Assembly (NCBI GenBank): GCA_016234975.1
Contig: JACRND010000163.1
Coordinates: 1-9,102 of the forward strand
DNA from: Nitrosarchaeum sp.
GTDB lineage: Archaea; Thermoproteota; Nitrososphaeria; Nitrososphaerales; Nitrosopumilaceae
Length of the DNA stretch: 9,102 nucleotides
Direction of reading: 5' to 3'
The translations under genes were made by a program, and so were the position numbers. Position 1 is the stretch's first letter. Each line of letters starts with the position of its first letter. Under the pieces are notes generated by a model. It was not told where the DNA came from and did not search any database. It saw nothing but the letters and a program-made list of their open reading frames with translations. This document shows, one piece after another, positions 1 through 5,813 of this stretch.

Positions 1-367
1 TACAGAGCAAAATATTTCCTTCACCAAAAAATTCACCAACAATTACAAACTCTTTATCAAATCCAGCAAAAGTAAAGTACGCAATTCTTTCTGATGCGAT
101 CTGCTCTATTTTTTTTAGTTTTAATCGTAACAGATCACTTCGTAATCTTTTTAGTAATCTGTTTGGCTCCATCTGCTCAATTTTTACAGATGTCAACCAG
201 ACACCAGACGTAGATATCATCATAAAGATATCTGGCTTTTCAGTATGATGAAGTTTGAATAATATGCTGTCTTTTGTTACACCATAGATGTTACTTACAT
301 AGTAATCCTGTGCTGTCTCTGAAATTTGATTCACTAAATAACAGAGTTCTATTCCTGCAAGAGTCAC
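1..367 (-). CDS. rqcH: RqcH (NFACT-domain ribosome quality control protein), N-terminal part
   Basis: This is the first 122 codons of a gene reading off the left edge. RqcH/Rqc2/NEMF proteins bind stalled 60S/50S subunits carrying peptidyl-tRNA and recruit tRNA for C-terminal tailing of the nascent chain. The fragment matches the NFACT-N domain of archaeal members: an opening GIELCYLV (5-12), YYVSNIYG (22-29), LFKLHH (36-41), LLKRLRSDLLRLKL (71-84) and EFFGEGNILL (112-121). Residues E93-R94 (in ASERIAYF) fall where Rqc2 has its functional Asp-Arg pair; I infer a conservative Glu here. The GTG at 367-365 is the only start candidate, because an in-frame TAG lies three codons upstream. A TATA-like element about 26 nt upstream suggests a leaderless transcript. 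Full family members are several hundred residues, so most of the gene, including the coiled coil and NFACT-R domain, is outside the window. Confidence 0.87.
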   Translation of the reverse strand, partial: MTLAGIELCYLVNQISETAQDYYVSNIYGVTKDSILFKLHHTEKPDIFMMISTSGVWLTSVKIEQMEPNRLLKRLRSDLLRLKLKKIEQIASERIAYFTFAGFDKEFVIVGEFFGEGNILLC

Positions 368-387
368 AACAATCTATCCTGTATCCG

Positions 388-397
388 AAATTATACT
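388..397 (-). promoter_or_regulatory. TATA-like box for rqcH
   Basis: On the minus strand this reads AGTATAATTT, centred about 26 nt before the GTG start at 367. That is the spacing expected for an archaeal TBP/TFB promoter giving a leaderless mRNA. Called from motif and spacing only. Confidence 0.45.
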
Positions 398-431
398 CTT
401 ACTCTATTTTATGCTCGTTTTGTGACCAAAG

Positions 432-440
432 ATTTTAAAC
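432..440 (+). promoter_or_regulatory. TATA-like box for the 472 gene
   Basis: ATTTTAAAC lies about 36 nt before the TTG start at 472, so a start site near 460 would leave a leader of roughly a dozen bases. It is the best TATA-like match in the 104-bp divergent gap between rqcH and this gene. It may also drive cbiT, which has no TATA element of its own. Confidence 0.35.
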
Positions 441-471
441 AAGGCAAAATGGAGTCAACCTAGAAATTTAC

Positions 472-945
472 TTGGCAAAATTCAAAAAGAAGAAATCCGA
501 ACCAACACCTGATCCTATAGATTCTAAAAAAGAGTCCATTAAAGAGGAAAACGAAATTCCAGAGACAGAATCAAGTGGTCCTGAAACTTCAGAACCTATA
601 GTAAATAAAACAGGAAAAAGCGAAAATGACAAGAAATTAGACAAGCTGTTTTGGTTGAGGGTTGGTTTTGCAGTAATTGCTGGTACTCTTGCAACTTTTC
701 TCTTTGAAGGTATTCAGGGAGAAGAGAGAAGATGGGCATCAATTGTATTTATGATCATTGTATTTATTGTAACTATATTCATTGCAAAATCAATGAATAT
801 GCAATTACCATCATCTGATAGAAAAAAGATTGTAACACAGGGTATAGGAAGTTATATTTTTCTATACTTGTTTGTCTGGATTCTGACATATACTATAGTA
901 CACGCCGGTACTGTCTCAACTGGTATTCCTTCTCCACTGTCATAA
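472..945 (+). CDS. Small membrane protein, charged cytosolic N-terminus plus three helices (EMC6-like topology)
   Basis: A 157-residue protein. Residues 1-57 are hydrophilic, Lys/Glu-rich and probably disordered. They are followed by three hydrophobic segments at about 59-79, 88-107 and 124-144, with RR at 86-87 and RKK at 117-119 between them. This arrangement, and the helix-3 sequence GIGSYIFLYLFVWILTYTI, remind me of archaeal homologues of EMC6, the ER membrane complex subunit that helps insert membrane proteins. That link is from memory of the pattern, not from a search. The start is TTG: no ATG or GTG occurs in this frame between the upstream TAA at 436 and position 472, and the ATG at 449 hits a stop after four codons. 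cbiT follows 19 nt downstream, so the two may be cotranscribed although no functional link is evident. Certain as a gene; function tentative. Confidence 0.75.
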   Translation: MAKFKKKKSEPTPDPIDSKKESIKEENEIPETESSGPETSEPIVNKTGKSENDKKLDKLFWLRVGFAVIAGTLATFLFEGIQGEERRWASIVFMIIVFIVTIFIAKSMNMQLPSSDRKKIVTQGIGSYIFLYLFVWILTYTIVHAGTVSTGIPSPLS

Positions 946-964
946 CAAATGTTACTCTTGGCTT

Positions 965-1552
965 ATGTGCAATTATAAAACACCGGGAATTCCAGATGAT
1001 GCATTTGAGCGTTCTGAGAATGTACCAATAACAAAAGAAGAGATACGAGTTATCCAAATTAGTAAAGCAAGACTTTGTCCAGGATATACGGTATATGATA
1101 TTGGGTGTGGAAGCGGTTCAATATCGATTGAAGCTGCGATTCAAGTTGAATCAGGCAAAGTAATTGCAATAGACTATGACACAAATGCAATTGAATTAAC
1201 AAAAAAAAATATTGAAAAATTTGGATTAACAAATATTTCTGTAATGCTTGGCAATGCAAAAGAAAAGATTTTAGAACTTGATCTAGCTGATGCCATATTT
1301 ATAGGAGGAACTGGAGGCGATACGGAAGAAATTGTCAAGCTATGCCAGAACAAACTCAAATCTGGAGGAAGAATTGTTATCGGAATCATTCTAATTGAGA
1401 CTCTATATTCTGTGTTGCAAGTTCTTGAGAAATTGCAATTTGATTCAGTAGATATTACTCAAGTTACCGTCTCTAAGAGTAAAAAGACCTCAAAAGGTAC
1501 CATGATGCTTGCTAGAAATCCAGTTACAATAATTTCTGCAACAAAAATCTAA
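965..1552 (+). CDS. cbiT: CbiT, cobalt-precorrin C15-methyltransferase (decarboxylating)
   Basis: CbiT uses S-adenosylmethionine to methylate C15 of the late corrin ring and decarboxylate the acetate side chain at C12 in cobalamin synthesis. The 195-residue protein begins with the family hallmark GIPDDAF followed by TKEEIR (8-28). It then has the Rossmann methyltransferase motif I, DIGCGSGSISIEAA (45-58), an acidic residue at the end of strand 2 (D70), and GGTGG (114-118) in the active-site region. It is a stand-alone CbiT with no CbiE domain, at the length usual for single-domain CbiT. The ATG at 965 gives the expected N-terminus. No TATA-like element sits 25-30 nt upstream, so it may be read from the promoter of the preceding membrane-protein gene. 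The stop codon lies inside a perfect hairpin (1543-1563). Confidence 0.9.
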   Translation: MCNYKTPGIPDDAFERSENVPITKEEIRVIQISKARLCPGYTVYDIGCGSGSISIEAAIQVESGKVIAIDYDTNAIELTKKNIEKFGLTNISVMLGNAKEKILELDLADAIFIGGTGGDTEEIVKLCQNKLKSGGRIVIGIILIETLYSVLQVLEKLQFDSVDITQVTVSKSKKTSKGTMMLARNPVTIISATKI

Positions 1553-1563
1553 TCTAGATTTTT
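1543..1563 (+). terminator. 9-bp hairpin overlapping the cbiT stop
   Basis: AAAAATCTA (1543-1551), a three-base loop ATC, and TAGATTTTT (1555-1563) form a perfect 9-bp inverted repeat ending in a T5 run. It spans the cbiT stop (1550-1552) and sits in the 36-nt gap before cbiL. It could be a terminator, a processing point or an mRNA-stability element. TTTTTAAT at its 3' edge is also about 25 nt before the cbiL ATG and could serve as a TATA box. The symmetry is certain; the role is inferred. Confidence 0.4.
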
Positions 1564-1588
1564 AATTGGGAATAAAACCATATTTTTC

Positions 1589-2311
1589 ATGCCTGAATTA
1601 ATCGGAATAGGAGTAGGTCCTGGCGATCCTGAATTGCTTACAGTAAAGGCTGCAAAGGCAATTCAAAATGCCGATACCATAATGTGTCCTGCTTCAGGTG
1701 AGGACAGACCAAGCATTGCACTTTCCATTGTGTCTTCACTAATTGATAAATCAAAAAACCAAGAAATAATAAAACTGATCTTTCCAATGACAAAAGACAA
1801 AGACATTCTTGAAGCAACATGGAAAAAAAATGCAAAGATTATGGCTGAAAAAGTTTTAACAGGAAAAAATGTTGTCTATCTTACAATAGGTGATCCATAT
1901 TTGTACAGCACTTGGATTTACATGCATAAAGACATTAAACTGAATCATCCAGAAATCAAAATCAGTGTAATTCCAGGAATTGTTTCCATGTTTACTTTTG
2001 CAGCCAAAGTTGGTGTAAGTATTGCAGAGGGCGCAGAAAAAGTTGCAATAATTCCATCATGCTATGATCTGAGTACTGTGAAGGAGATTGCAAAAAACTC
2101 TGAAACAATGGTCTTTTTAAAAGACGGCAGATATTTTGATAAAGTAATTGACTTGCTAAGAGAAGCTGGCTTTCCTGATAATTCTATTTTTGCAATTGGA
2201 CAAGATCTTGGAACAGAAAATGAAATTATTAAAAAACTAACACTGGGCGAAGTAAATAACGGAACACTGACTACAAAATATTTTTCAATCTTGGTGGTAA
2301 AACGTGTCTAG
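1589..2311 (+). CDS. cbiL: CbiL, precorrin-2/cobalt-factor II C20-methyltransferase
   Basis: CbiL/CobI transfers a methyl group from SAM to C20 of precorrin-2 or its cobalt form, the first step committing the tetrapyrrole to cobalamin. This 240-residue protein has the canonical tetrapyrrole (corrin/porphyrin) methylase signature: GVGPGDPELLTVKA near the N-terminus (8-21), then YLTIGDPYLYST (97-108), which carries the GDP loop and is typical of the C20 subfamily, and VIPGI (127-131). The length is normal for CobI/CbiL. The sequence does not distinguish cobalt-bearing from cobalt-free substrate; the presence of CbiT/CbiF-type partners and known thaumarchaeal biology favour the cobalt-early route. 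Its last codons overlap the start of cbiF by 8 nt, so the two are surely in one transcript and possibly translationally coupled. Confidence 0.92.
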   Translation: MPELIGIGVGPGDPELLTVKAAKAIQNADTIMCPASGEDRPSIALSIVSSLIDKSKNQEIIKLIFPMTKDKDILEATWKKNAKIMAEKVLTGKNVVYLTIGDPYLYSTWIYMHKDIKLNHPEIKISVIPGIVSMFTFAAKVGVSIAEGAEKVAIIPSCYDLSTVKEIAKNSETMVFLKDGRYFDKVIDLLREAGFPDNSIFAIGQDLGTENEIIKKLTLGEVNNGTLTTKYFSILVVKRV

Positions 2312-3068
2312 AGTTTACTTTGTTGGATGCGGTCCAGGCGATCCGGAACTAATTACAATCAAAGCCAAAAAATTAATTCAAAAAGCAGACGTTGTAGTTT
2401 ATTCAGGATCATTAATTCCACCTCCAATTCTGAAATTATGCAAAAAAGGTGAACTGTATGATGCAGCTGGTTTGGTCAGAGAAGAAATATTTGATCTGCT
2501 TTACAAAAACGCAAAAAGTGACAAGCTAGTTGTCAGATTACATGACGGTGATCCATCAATTTATGGAGCAATCAAAGAGCAAATAGACAATTTAGAAAAA
2601 AATGGAATTGAATCAATAATAGTTCCTGGCATTACTGCATTTTTAGCCTCAGCAGCTGCGCTGGGAACTCAATTAACACTTCCAGGTGTGACTCAAACTA
2701 TTATTGTTACAAGAGCAGAGTCTAGAACTAAAGTACCAAAACGAGAAAAAATCTCCGAGCTTGCAAAACACAAGGCAACTTTGATTTTTTATCTTAGCGT
2801 TCATTTACTTTCTAATATTGTAAAAGAAGCTATTGCCGGTGGATATACAAAATCTACACCTGTTGCTGTAGTGTATAGAGCAAGCTGGGATGATCAAAAA
2901 ATTATCAAAGGGACATTAGATGATATTGTAAAAAAAGTCAGAGCTGAAAAAATAACAAGAACTGCAATTGTAATTATCAGTGATGTCATTGATCCAAAAA
3001 CTTATGAATATTCCAAACTGTATGATAAGAAATTTAGTCATGGATACAGAAAGGCAAAAGTCAAGTAG
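2304..3068 (+). CDS. cbiF: CbiF, (cobalt-)precorrin-4 C11-methyltransferase
   Basis: CbiF/CobM methylates C11 of the ring-contracted intermediate. The 254-residue protein starts with VYFVGCGPGDPELITIKA (4-21). YSGSLI (33-38) corresponds to the subfamily-typical Y-A-G-S-L, RLHDGDPSIYGAI (78-90) carries the GDP loop, IVPGIT (106-111) follows, and RAESRTKVP (137-145) matches the usual TR-x-x-x-R-T-x-V-P segment. These residues separate it from CbiL and CbiH. The GTG start at 2304 lies inside the end of cbiL (8-nt overlap) and gives the full conserved N-terminus. The 3' end also overlaps by 8 nt the convergent gene at 3061. Usual next partners such as cbiG and cbiH do not follow, so the remaining pathway genes must be encoded elsewhere. 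Confidence 0.93.
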   Translation: MSRVYFVGCGPGDPELITIKAKKLIQKADVVVYSGSLIPPPILKLCKKGELYDAAGLVREEIFDLLYKNAKSDKLVVRLHDGDPSIYGAIKEQIDNLEKNGIESIIVPGITAFLASAAALGTQLTLPGVTQTIIVTRAESRTKVPKREKISELAKHKATLIFYLSVHLLSNIVKEAIAGGYTKSTPVAVVYRASWDDQKIIKGTLDDIVKKVRAEKITRTAIVIISDVIDPKTYEYSKLYDKKFSHGYRKAKVK

Positions 3069-3816
3069 ATAGAAAATTTACTTTATTTTTTATTCCGAGT
3101 TTGTATAGGTTTTTTTGAAATAGTTTTACATTACCAGACGTGAAAATTTTAATTGTATTTTTCCTTGATTCTTTTTTGATATTTGCAAGAACTTTACTTG
3201 CTACAATATCTGCAGGATCAACAAACTTTACTTGTGGGAATTCTGAACTTAATAATGATTTTAAAAATGACAAGTGCGTACTTGATAATGTAGCTACATC
3301 TATTTTATTTGAAAAAACATTTGTAAGAGTTTTTCTAATAATCTTTTTGCAATACGGTTTATCTGTAATGAATTTATTTGATTCTACAAGCTCTACTAAT
3401 ATAGATGAATTTACTTTGTAAATTTTTTTGTCTTTAGAAAAATTAAATTTTTTTATATAACTTGACAAACTTTTACTTTTAATTGCAGCTTGTGTTACAA
3501 GTATTGCAATATTTTTTGTCTTGGAAAGAATCATGGCTTCTTTTATTGGAGGATTTACTCCAATTACTTTTCTGTTTGTACTTACCATCAAACTAGGAGT
3601 GTTTGATGCCATTACGATTAGATCTGGTGAGAAATTTTCTTCTAATAGTTTTATTGTTTGTTTTATGATTGTTTCTAGTTGTTTTTTTGATTTTTTTCCA
3701 TATGGAAAATTTTTCTGGTCTGCAAAATAAATAATCTCTGATTTGCAGATCTTTTGTATTGCCTTTATTATTGATAAAGAGCCCAGCCCAGAATCAAAAA
3801 CTGCTATCTTGACCAT
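3061..3816 (-). CDS. Glutamate racemase-family protein lacking both catalytic cysteines
   Basis: This 251-residue protein aligns end to end with MurI-type glutamate racemases. It has IAVFDSGLGSLS (4-15, including the conserved Asp8), IIYFADQKNFPYGKKS (28-43), ASNTPS (70-75), SSTH (178-181), VDPADI (199-204) and a C-terminal IFTSGNVKLFQKNL segment (224-237) like the racemase tail. In active enzymes two cysteines, in A-C-N-T and G-C-T-H, act as the acid/base pair. Here both are serine (S71 and S179), and a further commonly seen Ala-Cys before the LVELVE segment (140-145) reads Asn-Ser. The fold is probably kept but cysteine-based racemisation should be impossible. The composition is unusually AT- and Lys-rich (8 G/C in 3421-3480). 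It is convergent with cbiF (8-nt tail overlap) and divergent from the CdvB-like gene. Real role unknown; an amino-acid sensor or another isomerase or lyase is possible. Confidence 0.78.
   Translation of the reverse strand: MVKIAVFDSGLGSLSIIKAIQKICKSEIIYFADQKNFPYGKKSKKQLETIIKQTIKLLEENFSPDLIVMASNTPSLMVSTNRKVIGVNPPIKEAMILSKTKNIAILVTQAAIKSKSLSSYIKKFNFSKDKKIYKVNSSILVELVESNKFITDKPYCKKIIRKTLTNVFSNKIDVATLSSTHLSFLKSLLSSEFPQVKFVDPADIVASKVLANIKKESRKNTIKIFTSGNVKLFQKNLYKLGIKNKVNFLST
3081..3096 (+). terminator. T-rich tract after cbiF
   Basis: CTTTATTTTTTATTCC begins 13 nt after the cbiF stop, inside the 3' end of the convergent racemase-like gene. Archaeal termination commonly occurs at such T tracts without a hairpin. 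Called from composition and position only. Confidence 0.4.
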
Positions 3817-3869
3817 GATTAATCGAATTTCTATCCAGAATTAGTTTGTTAGCTAAATTCACTCTAAAG

Positions 3870-3880
3870 TTTATCTAAAT
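3870..3880 (+). promoter_or_regulatory. TATA-like box for the CdvB-like gene
   Basis: TTTATCTAAAT lies about 46 nt before the ATG at 3921, predicting a start near 3900 and a leader of about 20 nt. No Shine-Dalgarno sequence is visible in that leader. It is the best core-promoter match in the divergent gap 3817-3920; I saw no convincing TATA box for the minus-strand racemase-like gene there. Confidence 0.4.
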
Positions 3881-3920
3881 TTACTCTGTCCATTAAGAGC
3901 TAATTTCTAAATTATCCGAC

Positions 3921-4568
3921 ATGCCAAACTTCGATAAGACTTGGGCTCGACAAGAGACACCAGGTGTAACCGACAAACTCCGTGAGACAATAAAACCACA
4001 GGGTGCATTAAAACCACGAATCCAAACCGCAGTAAACAAACTACAAGTCCAGATATCAAAGATGGACTCTATGCTTGGAAAACTGCATGAAAGAGACGCG
4101 CAACTCTTCCAGAGAGTCGTGACTGCAATGCAGCAACATGATACAAGTACAAGCAGAGTTTTGTCAAACGAATTAGCTGAAATTCGTAAGGTTACAAAGA
4201 TGCTCGGCAATGCAAGAATGTCATTGGAACAAGTCCAATTAAGACTGACAACTATTCATGATCTAGGCGATGCTATGGTAGCAATCGGTCCAGCGATGTC
4301 TACAATGAAGGGATTGAAGTCATCACTAGGAAGATTCATGCCAGAAGCAGACTCGGAATTGAATTCCATGACACAGACACTCAATGGTCTAATGATGGAC
4401 TCCCTCGCAGGAGACTCATTTAGCATGGAGACTGGCGCTTCAAGTGAGGAAACCGAAAGAATCCTACAAGAAGCATCTGCAGTAGCAGAGCAACAGGTTG
4501 GAGACAAATTCCCATCTGTACCAACACCAACTGGACTATCGTCCCAATCCTCTACTTCTACATATTAG
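3921..4568 (+). CDS. CdvB-type ESCRT-III (Snf7-like) protein, paralogue without winged helix
   Basis: CdvB proteins polymerise at the membrane at mid-cell and, with the Vps4-type ATPase CdvC, take part in archaeal cell division or membrane scission. The 215-residue protein opens with WARQETPGVTDKLRETIKP (8-26). A basic, helical ESCRT-III core of heptad-rich segments follows at about 30-130, then an acidic stretch (about 141-190), the usual order of charge. Near the C-terminus FPSVPTP (197-203) resembles the proline-rich MIM2 motif that binds the Vps4 MIT domain. The ending SSQSSTSTY is low-complexity. No room remains for the C-terminal winged helix with which the CdvA-recruited CdvB binds its partner, so this is probably one of the additional CdvB paralogues thaumarchaea carry. 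It is GC-richer than its neighbours (30 of 60 bases in 4381-4440), as expected for a well-expressed gene. Confidence 0.88.
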   Translation: MPNFDKTWARQETPGVTDKLRETIKPQGALKPRIQTAVNKLQVQISKMDSMLGKLHERDAQLFQRVVTAMQQHDTSTSRVLSNELAEIRKVTKMLGNARMSLEQVQLRLTTIHDLGDAMVAIGPAMSTMKGLKSSLGRFMPEADSELNSMTQTLNGLMMDSLAGDSFSMETGASSEETERILQEASAVAEQQVGDKFPSVPTPTGLSSQSSTSTY

Positions 4569-4590
4569 AATCTAGGAAAGACGACTGTCA

Positions 4591-4604
4591 CTTTTTATTT
4601 TATT
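4591..4604 (+). terminator. T-rich tract between convergent genes
   Basis: CTTTTTATTTTATT begins 23 nt after the CdvB-like stop codon and overlaps the last codons of the convergent minus-strand gene. A plausible archaeal T-tract terminator for the plus-strand gene; no matching hairpin seen. Confidence 0.45.
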
Positions 4605-5458
4605 CCTCTAGATGACCTTTTTTTCTTAAATATTATGAAAAAAATCACTGCCAATATTACAAATACCATCACAAATAAAATTACAAAAAAATCCACAGAT
4701 TCATTTTCAGAATTTTCTAGGATTGATTTATCGGGAGAAATTAAATTTCCCCATAACGAAGGGTTTGGTATATCAAAACTCTCTAATTTGATATCTTCTG
4801 GCCATGAATATACAACATTTGAATCAGCATCAAATACATTTACATAAAATCCATAACTATCTGATCTTCCTATTAGTTCGATAGGAATTTTAAATTCATA
4901 ACTTGCATGTGATATTCCACTGTATTTGTCTTCTTTATCTGACATTGTTCCAATTCCAACAAATTCTTTTACTCTAATTTTTTCTAATTCTTTAAAAGAT
5001 TTTGATTGTGAATCTCCTTGTATTATAAAATTATCTTGCTTATTGAGTAATCTATCAATAAAATTTCTCTCTTGTAATTGTATGATAAAACAATAGTCAT
5101 CACTATCAAAAAATTCACTCTTGTTATTTTTTGAATCAATACAAACTGTCGCTTTGTCAGATCCTATGTTTGCGTTTGTATCAGCTATAGTATCTATCAA
5201 AACATAGATAAAATTTCCTTGATGAGCTGTTCTTAAATGAAACACAACATTCCCATCAGACTTGATTGGATTCCAAGATGTTTGTTTCCATTCCTGATAA
5301 AAAGTCCATCTTCCATCAAAGTTGACCTCTTTCATAGAATTTGATTTTGTGATAAGAATATTTCTCTCATCATCTATTTTTTCAATACCATAAATTTGAT
5401 TTGGTAACAATGACAAAAATAAAAAAATAACTATTAAAATAAAATAAAACTTTGTCAT
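4595..5458 (-). CDS. Secreted, membrane-anchored protein with CBM9/DOMON-like domain
   Basis: A 287-residue type I membrane protein. It has an N-terminal signal peptide (hydrophobic 4-19, cleavage plausible after Tyr-Gly at 24), an extracellular domain at about 40-240, a transmembrane helix (about 256-277) and a KKKRSSR cytosolic tail. The domain resembles the CBM9-like beta-sandwich seen in many thaumarchaeal secreted proteins: FDGRWTFYQEWKQTS (47-61), NFIYVLID (82-89), ATVCIDSKN (103-111), DDYCFIIQL (120-128), YEFKIPIELIG (187-197) and SYGFYVNVFDAD (201-212). The two cysteines, C106 and C123, could form a disulfide. Sequons occur at N112 and N252. The stretch PSLWGNLISPDKS (233-245) followed by helix and basic residues recalls sortase-type C-terminal signals, but no clear PEF/PGF triplet is present. 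Function (sugar, heme or other ligand binding) cannot be told. Confidence 0.65.
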   Translation of the reverse strand: MTKFYFILIVIFLFLSLLPNQIYGIEKIDDERNILITKSNSMKEVNFDGRWTFYQEWKQTSWNPIKSDGNVVFHLRTAHQGNFIYVLIDTIADTNANIGSDKATVCIDSKNNKSEFFDSDDYCFIIQLQERNFIDRLLNKQDNFIIQGDSQSKSFKELEKIRVKEFVGIGTMSDKEDKYSGISHASYEFKIPIELIGRSDSYGFYVNVFDADSNVVYSWPEDIKLESFDIPNPSLWGNLISPDKSILENSENESVDFFVILFVMVFVILAVIFFIIFKKKRSSRGIK

Positions 5459-5479
5459 ATCCTTGATTAATTATAATTC

Positions 5480-5489
5480 AAAATAAAAC
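5480..5489 (-). promoter_or_regulatory. TATA-like box for the CBM9-like gene
   Basis: On the minus strand GTTTTATTTT is centred about 26 nt before the ATG at 5458, fitting a leaderless transcript. A second AT-rich candidate (TTATAAT-like, 5471-5478) is closer and less well spaced. Confidence 0.4.
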
Positions 5490-5515
5490 ATTATCCTATC
5501 ATTATTTACAGACAA

Positions 5516-5523
5516 CTTTATAC
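5516..5523 (+). promoter_or_regulatory. TATA box for the 63-residue gene
   Basis: CTTTATAC is centred about 27 nt before the ATG at 5547, a good match in sequence and spacing for a leaderless archaeal promoter. It forms a divergent pair with the minus-strand promoter about 30 nt away. Confidence 0.55.
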
Positions 5524-5546
5524 GTCTAATAAAACAAATCCTATTT

Positions 5547-5738
5547 ATGAAAAAAGGAATTGTTATTGGAATAATTGTTGTTATTGTAATTATTGGAACA
5601 ATATCTGCCTATGTAATTAATCAGAATTCAAATACTGCTGATGAGATCATGTCATCTGACGTTATTCCAAATAAAACTGGAATTAATCATTCAATAGAAC
5701 TAACTGAAGGAATAACTATGACAGCACCATCTCCATAA
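5547..5738 (+). CDS. Small membrane-anchored extracellular protein, function unknown
   Basis: A 63-residue protein. A Lys-Lys start and a hydrophobic helix of Ile/Val/Gly (about 4-23) form an N-terminal anchor or uncleaved signal. They are followed by about 40 polar residues that should lie outside the cell, with a sequon (N42-K-T) and the ending ELTEGITMTAPSP. I do not recognise a named family; Asn/Thr-rich anchored peptides of this kind are frequent in Nitrosopumilus-type genomes. Support for a real gene is the ATG start, the well-placed TATA box 27 nt upstream and the signal-anchor architecture. The divergent surface-protein gene shares its intergenic region and another secreted protein follows 75 nt downstream, suggesting a cell-envelope role. 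Confidence 0.65.
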   Translation: MKKGIVIGIIVVIVIIGTISAYVINQNSNTADEIMSSDVIPNKTGINHSIELTEGITMTAPSP

Positions 5739-5781
5739 ATTGACCACATTGGAGCTATTTTATTTAGATTTTTTCCACAAG

Positions 5782-5791
5782 TATTTAATAA
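5782..5791 (+). promoter_or_regulatory. TATA box for the 231-residue secreted protein
   Basis: TATTTAATAA is centred about 27 nt before the ATG at 5814. No Shine-Dalgarno sequence lies between, so leaderless transcription is likely. Confidence 0.5.
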
Positions 5792-5813
5792 TAATTAATT
5801 CATAATTACTTTA

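Noticed and set aside
3140..3730. Two plus-strand open frames (3140-3421 and 3521-3730) over the racemase-like gene
   Set aside because: The minus strand gives a full-length family match; these are its shadows.
3893..4507. Minus-strand open frames opposite the CdvB-like gene
   Set aside because: They run antisense to a strongly recognisable ESCRT-III protein and are Ser/Cys-rich with no motif or promoter.
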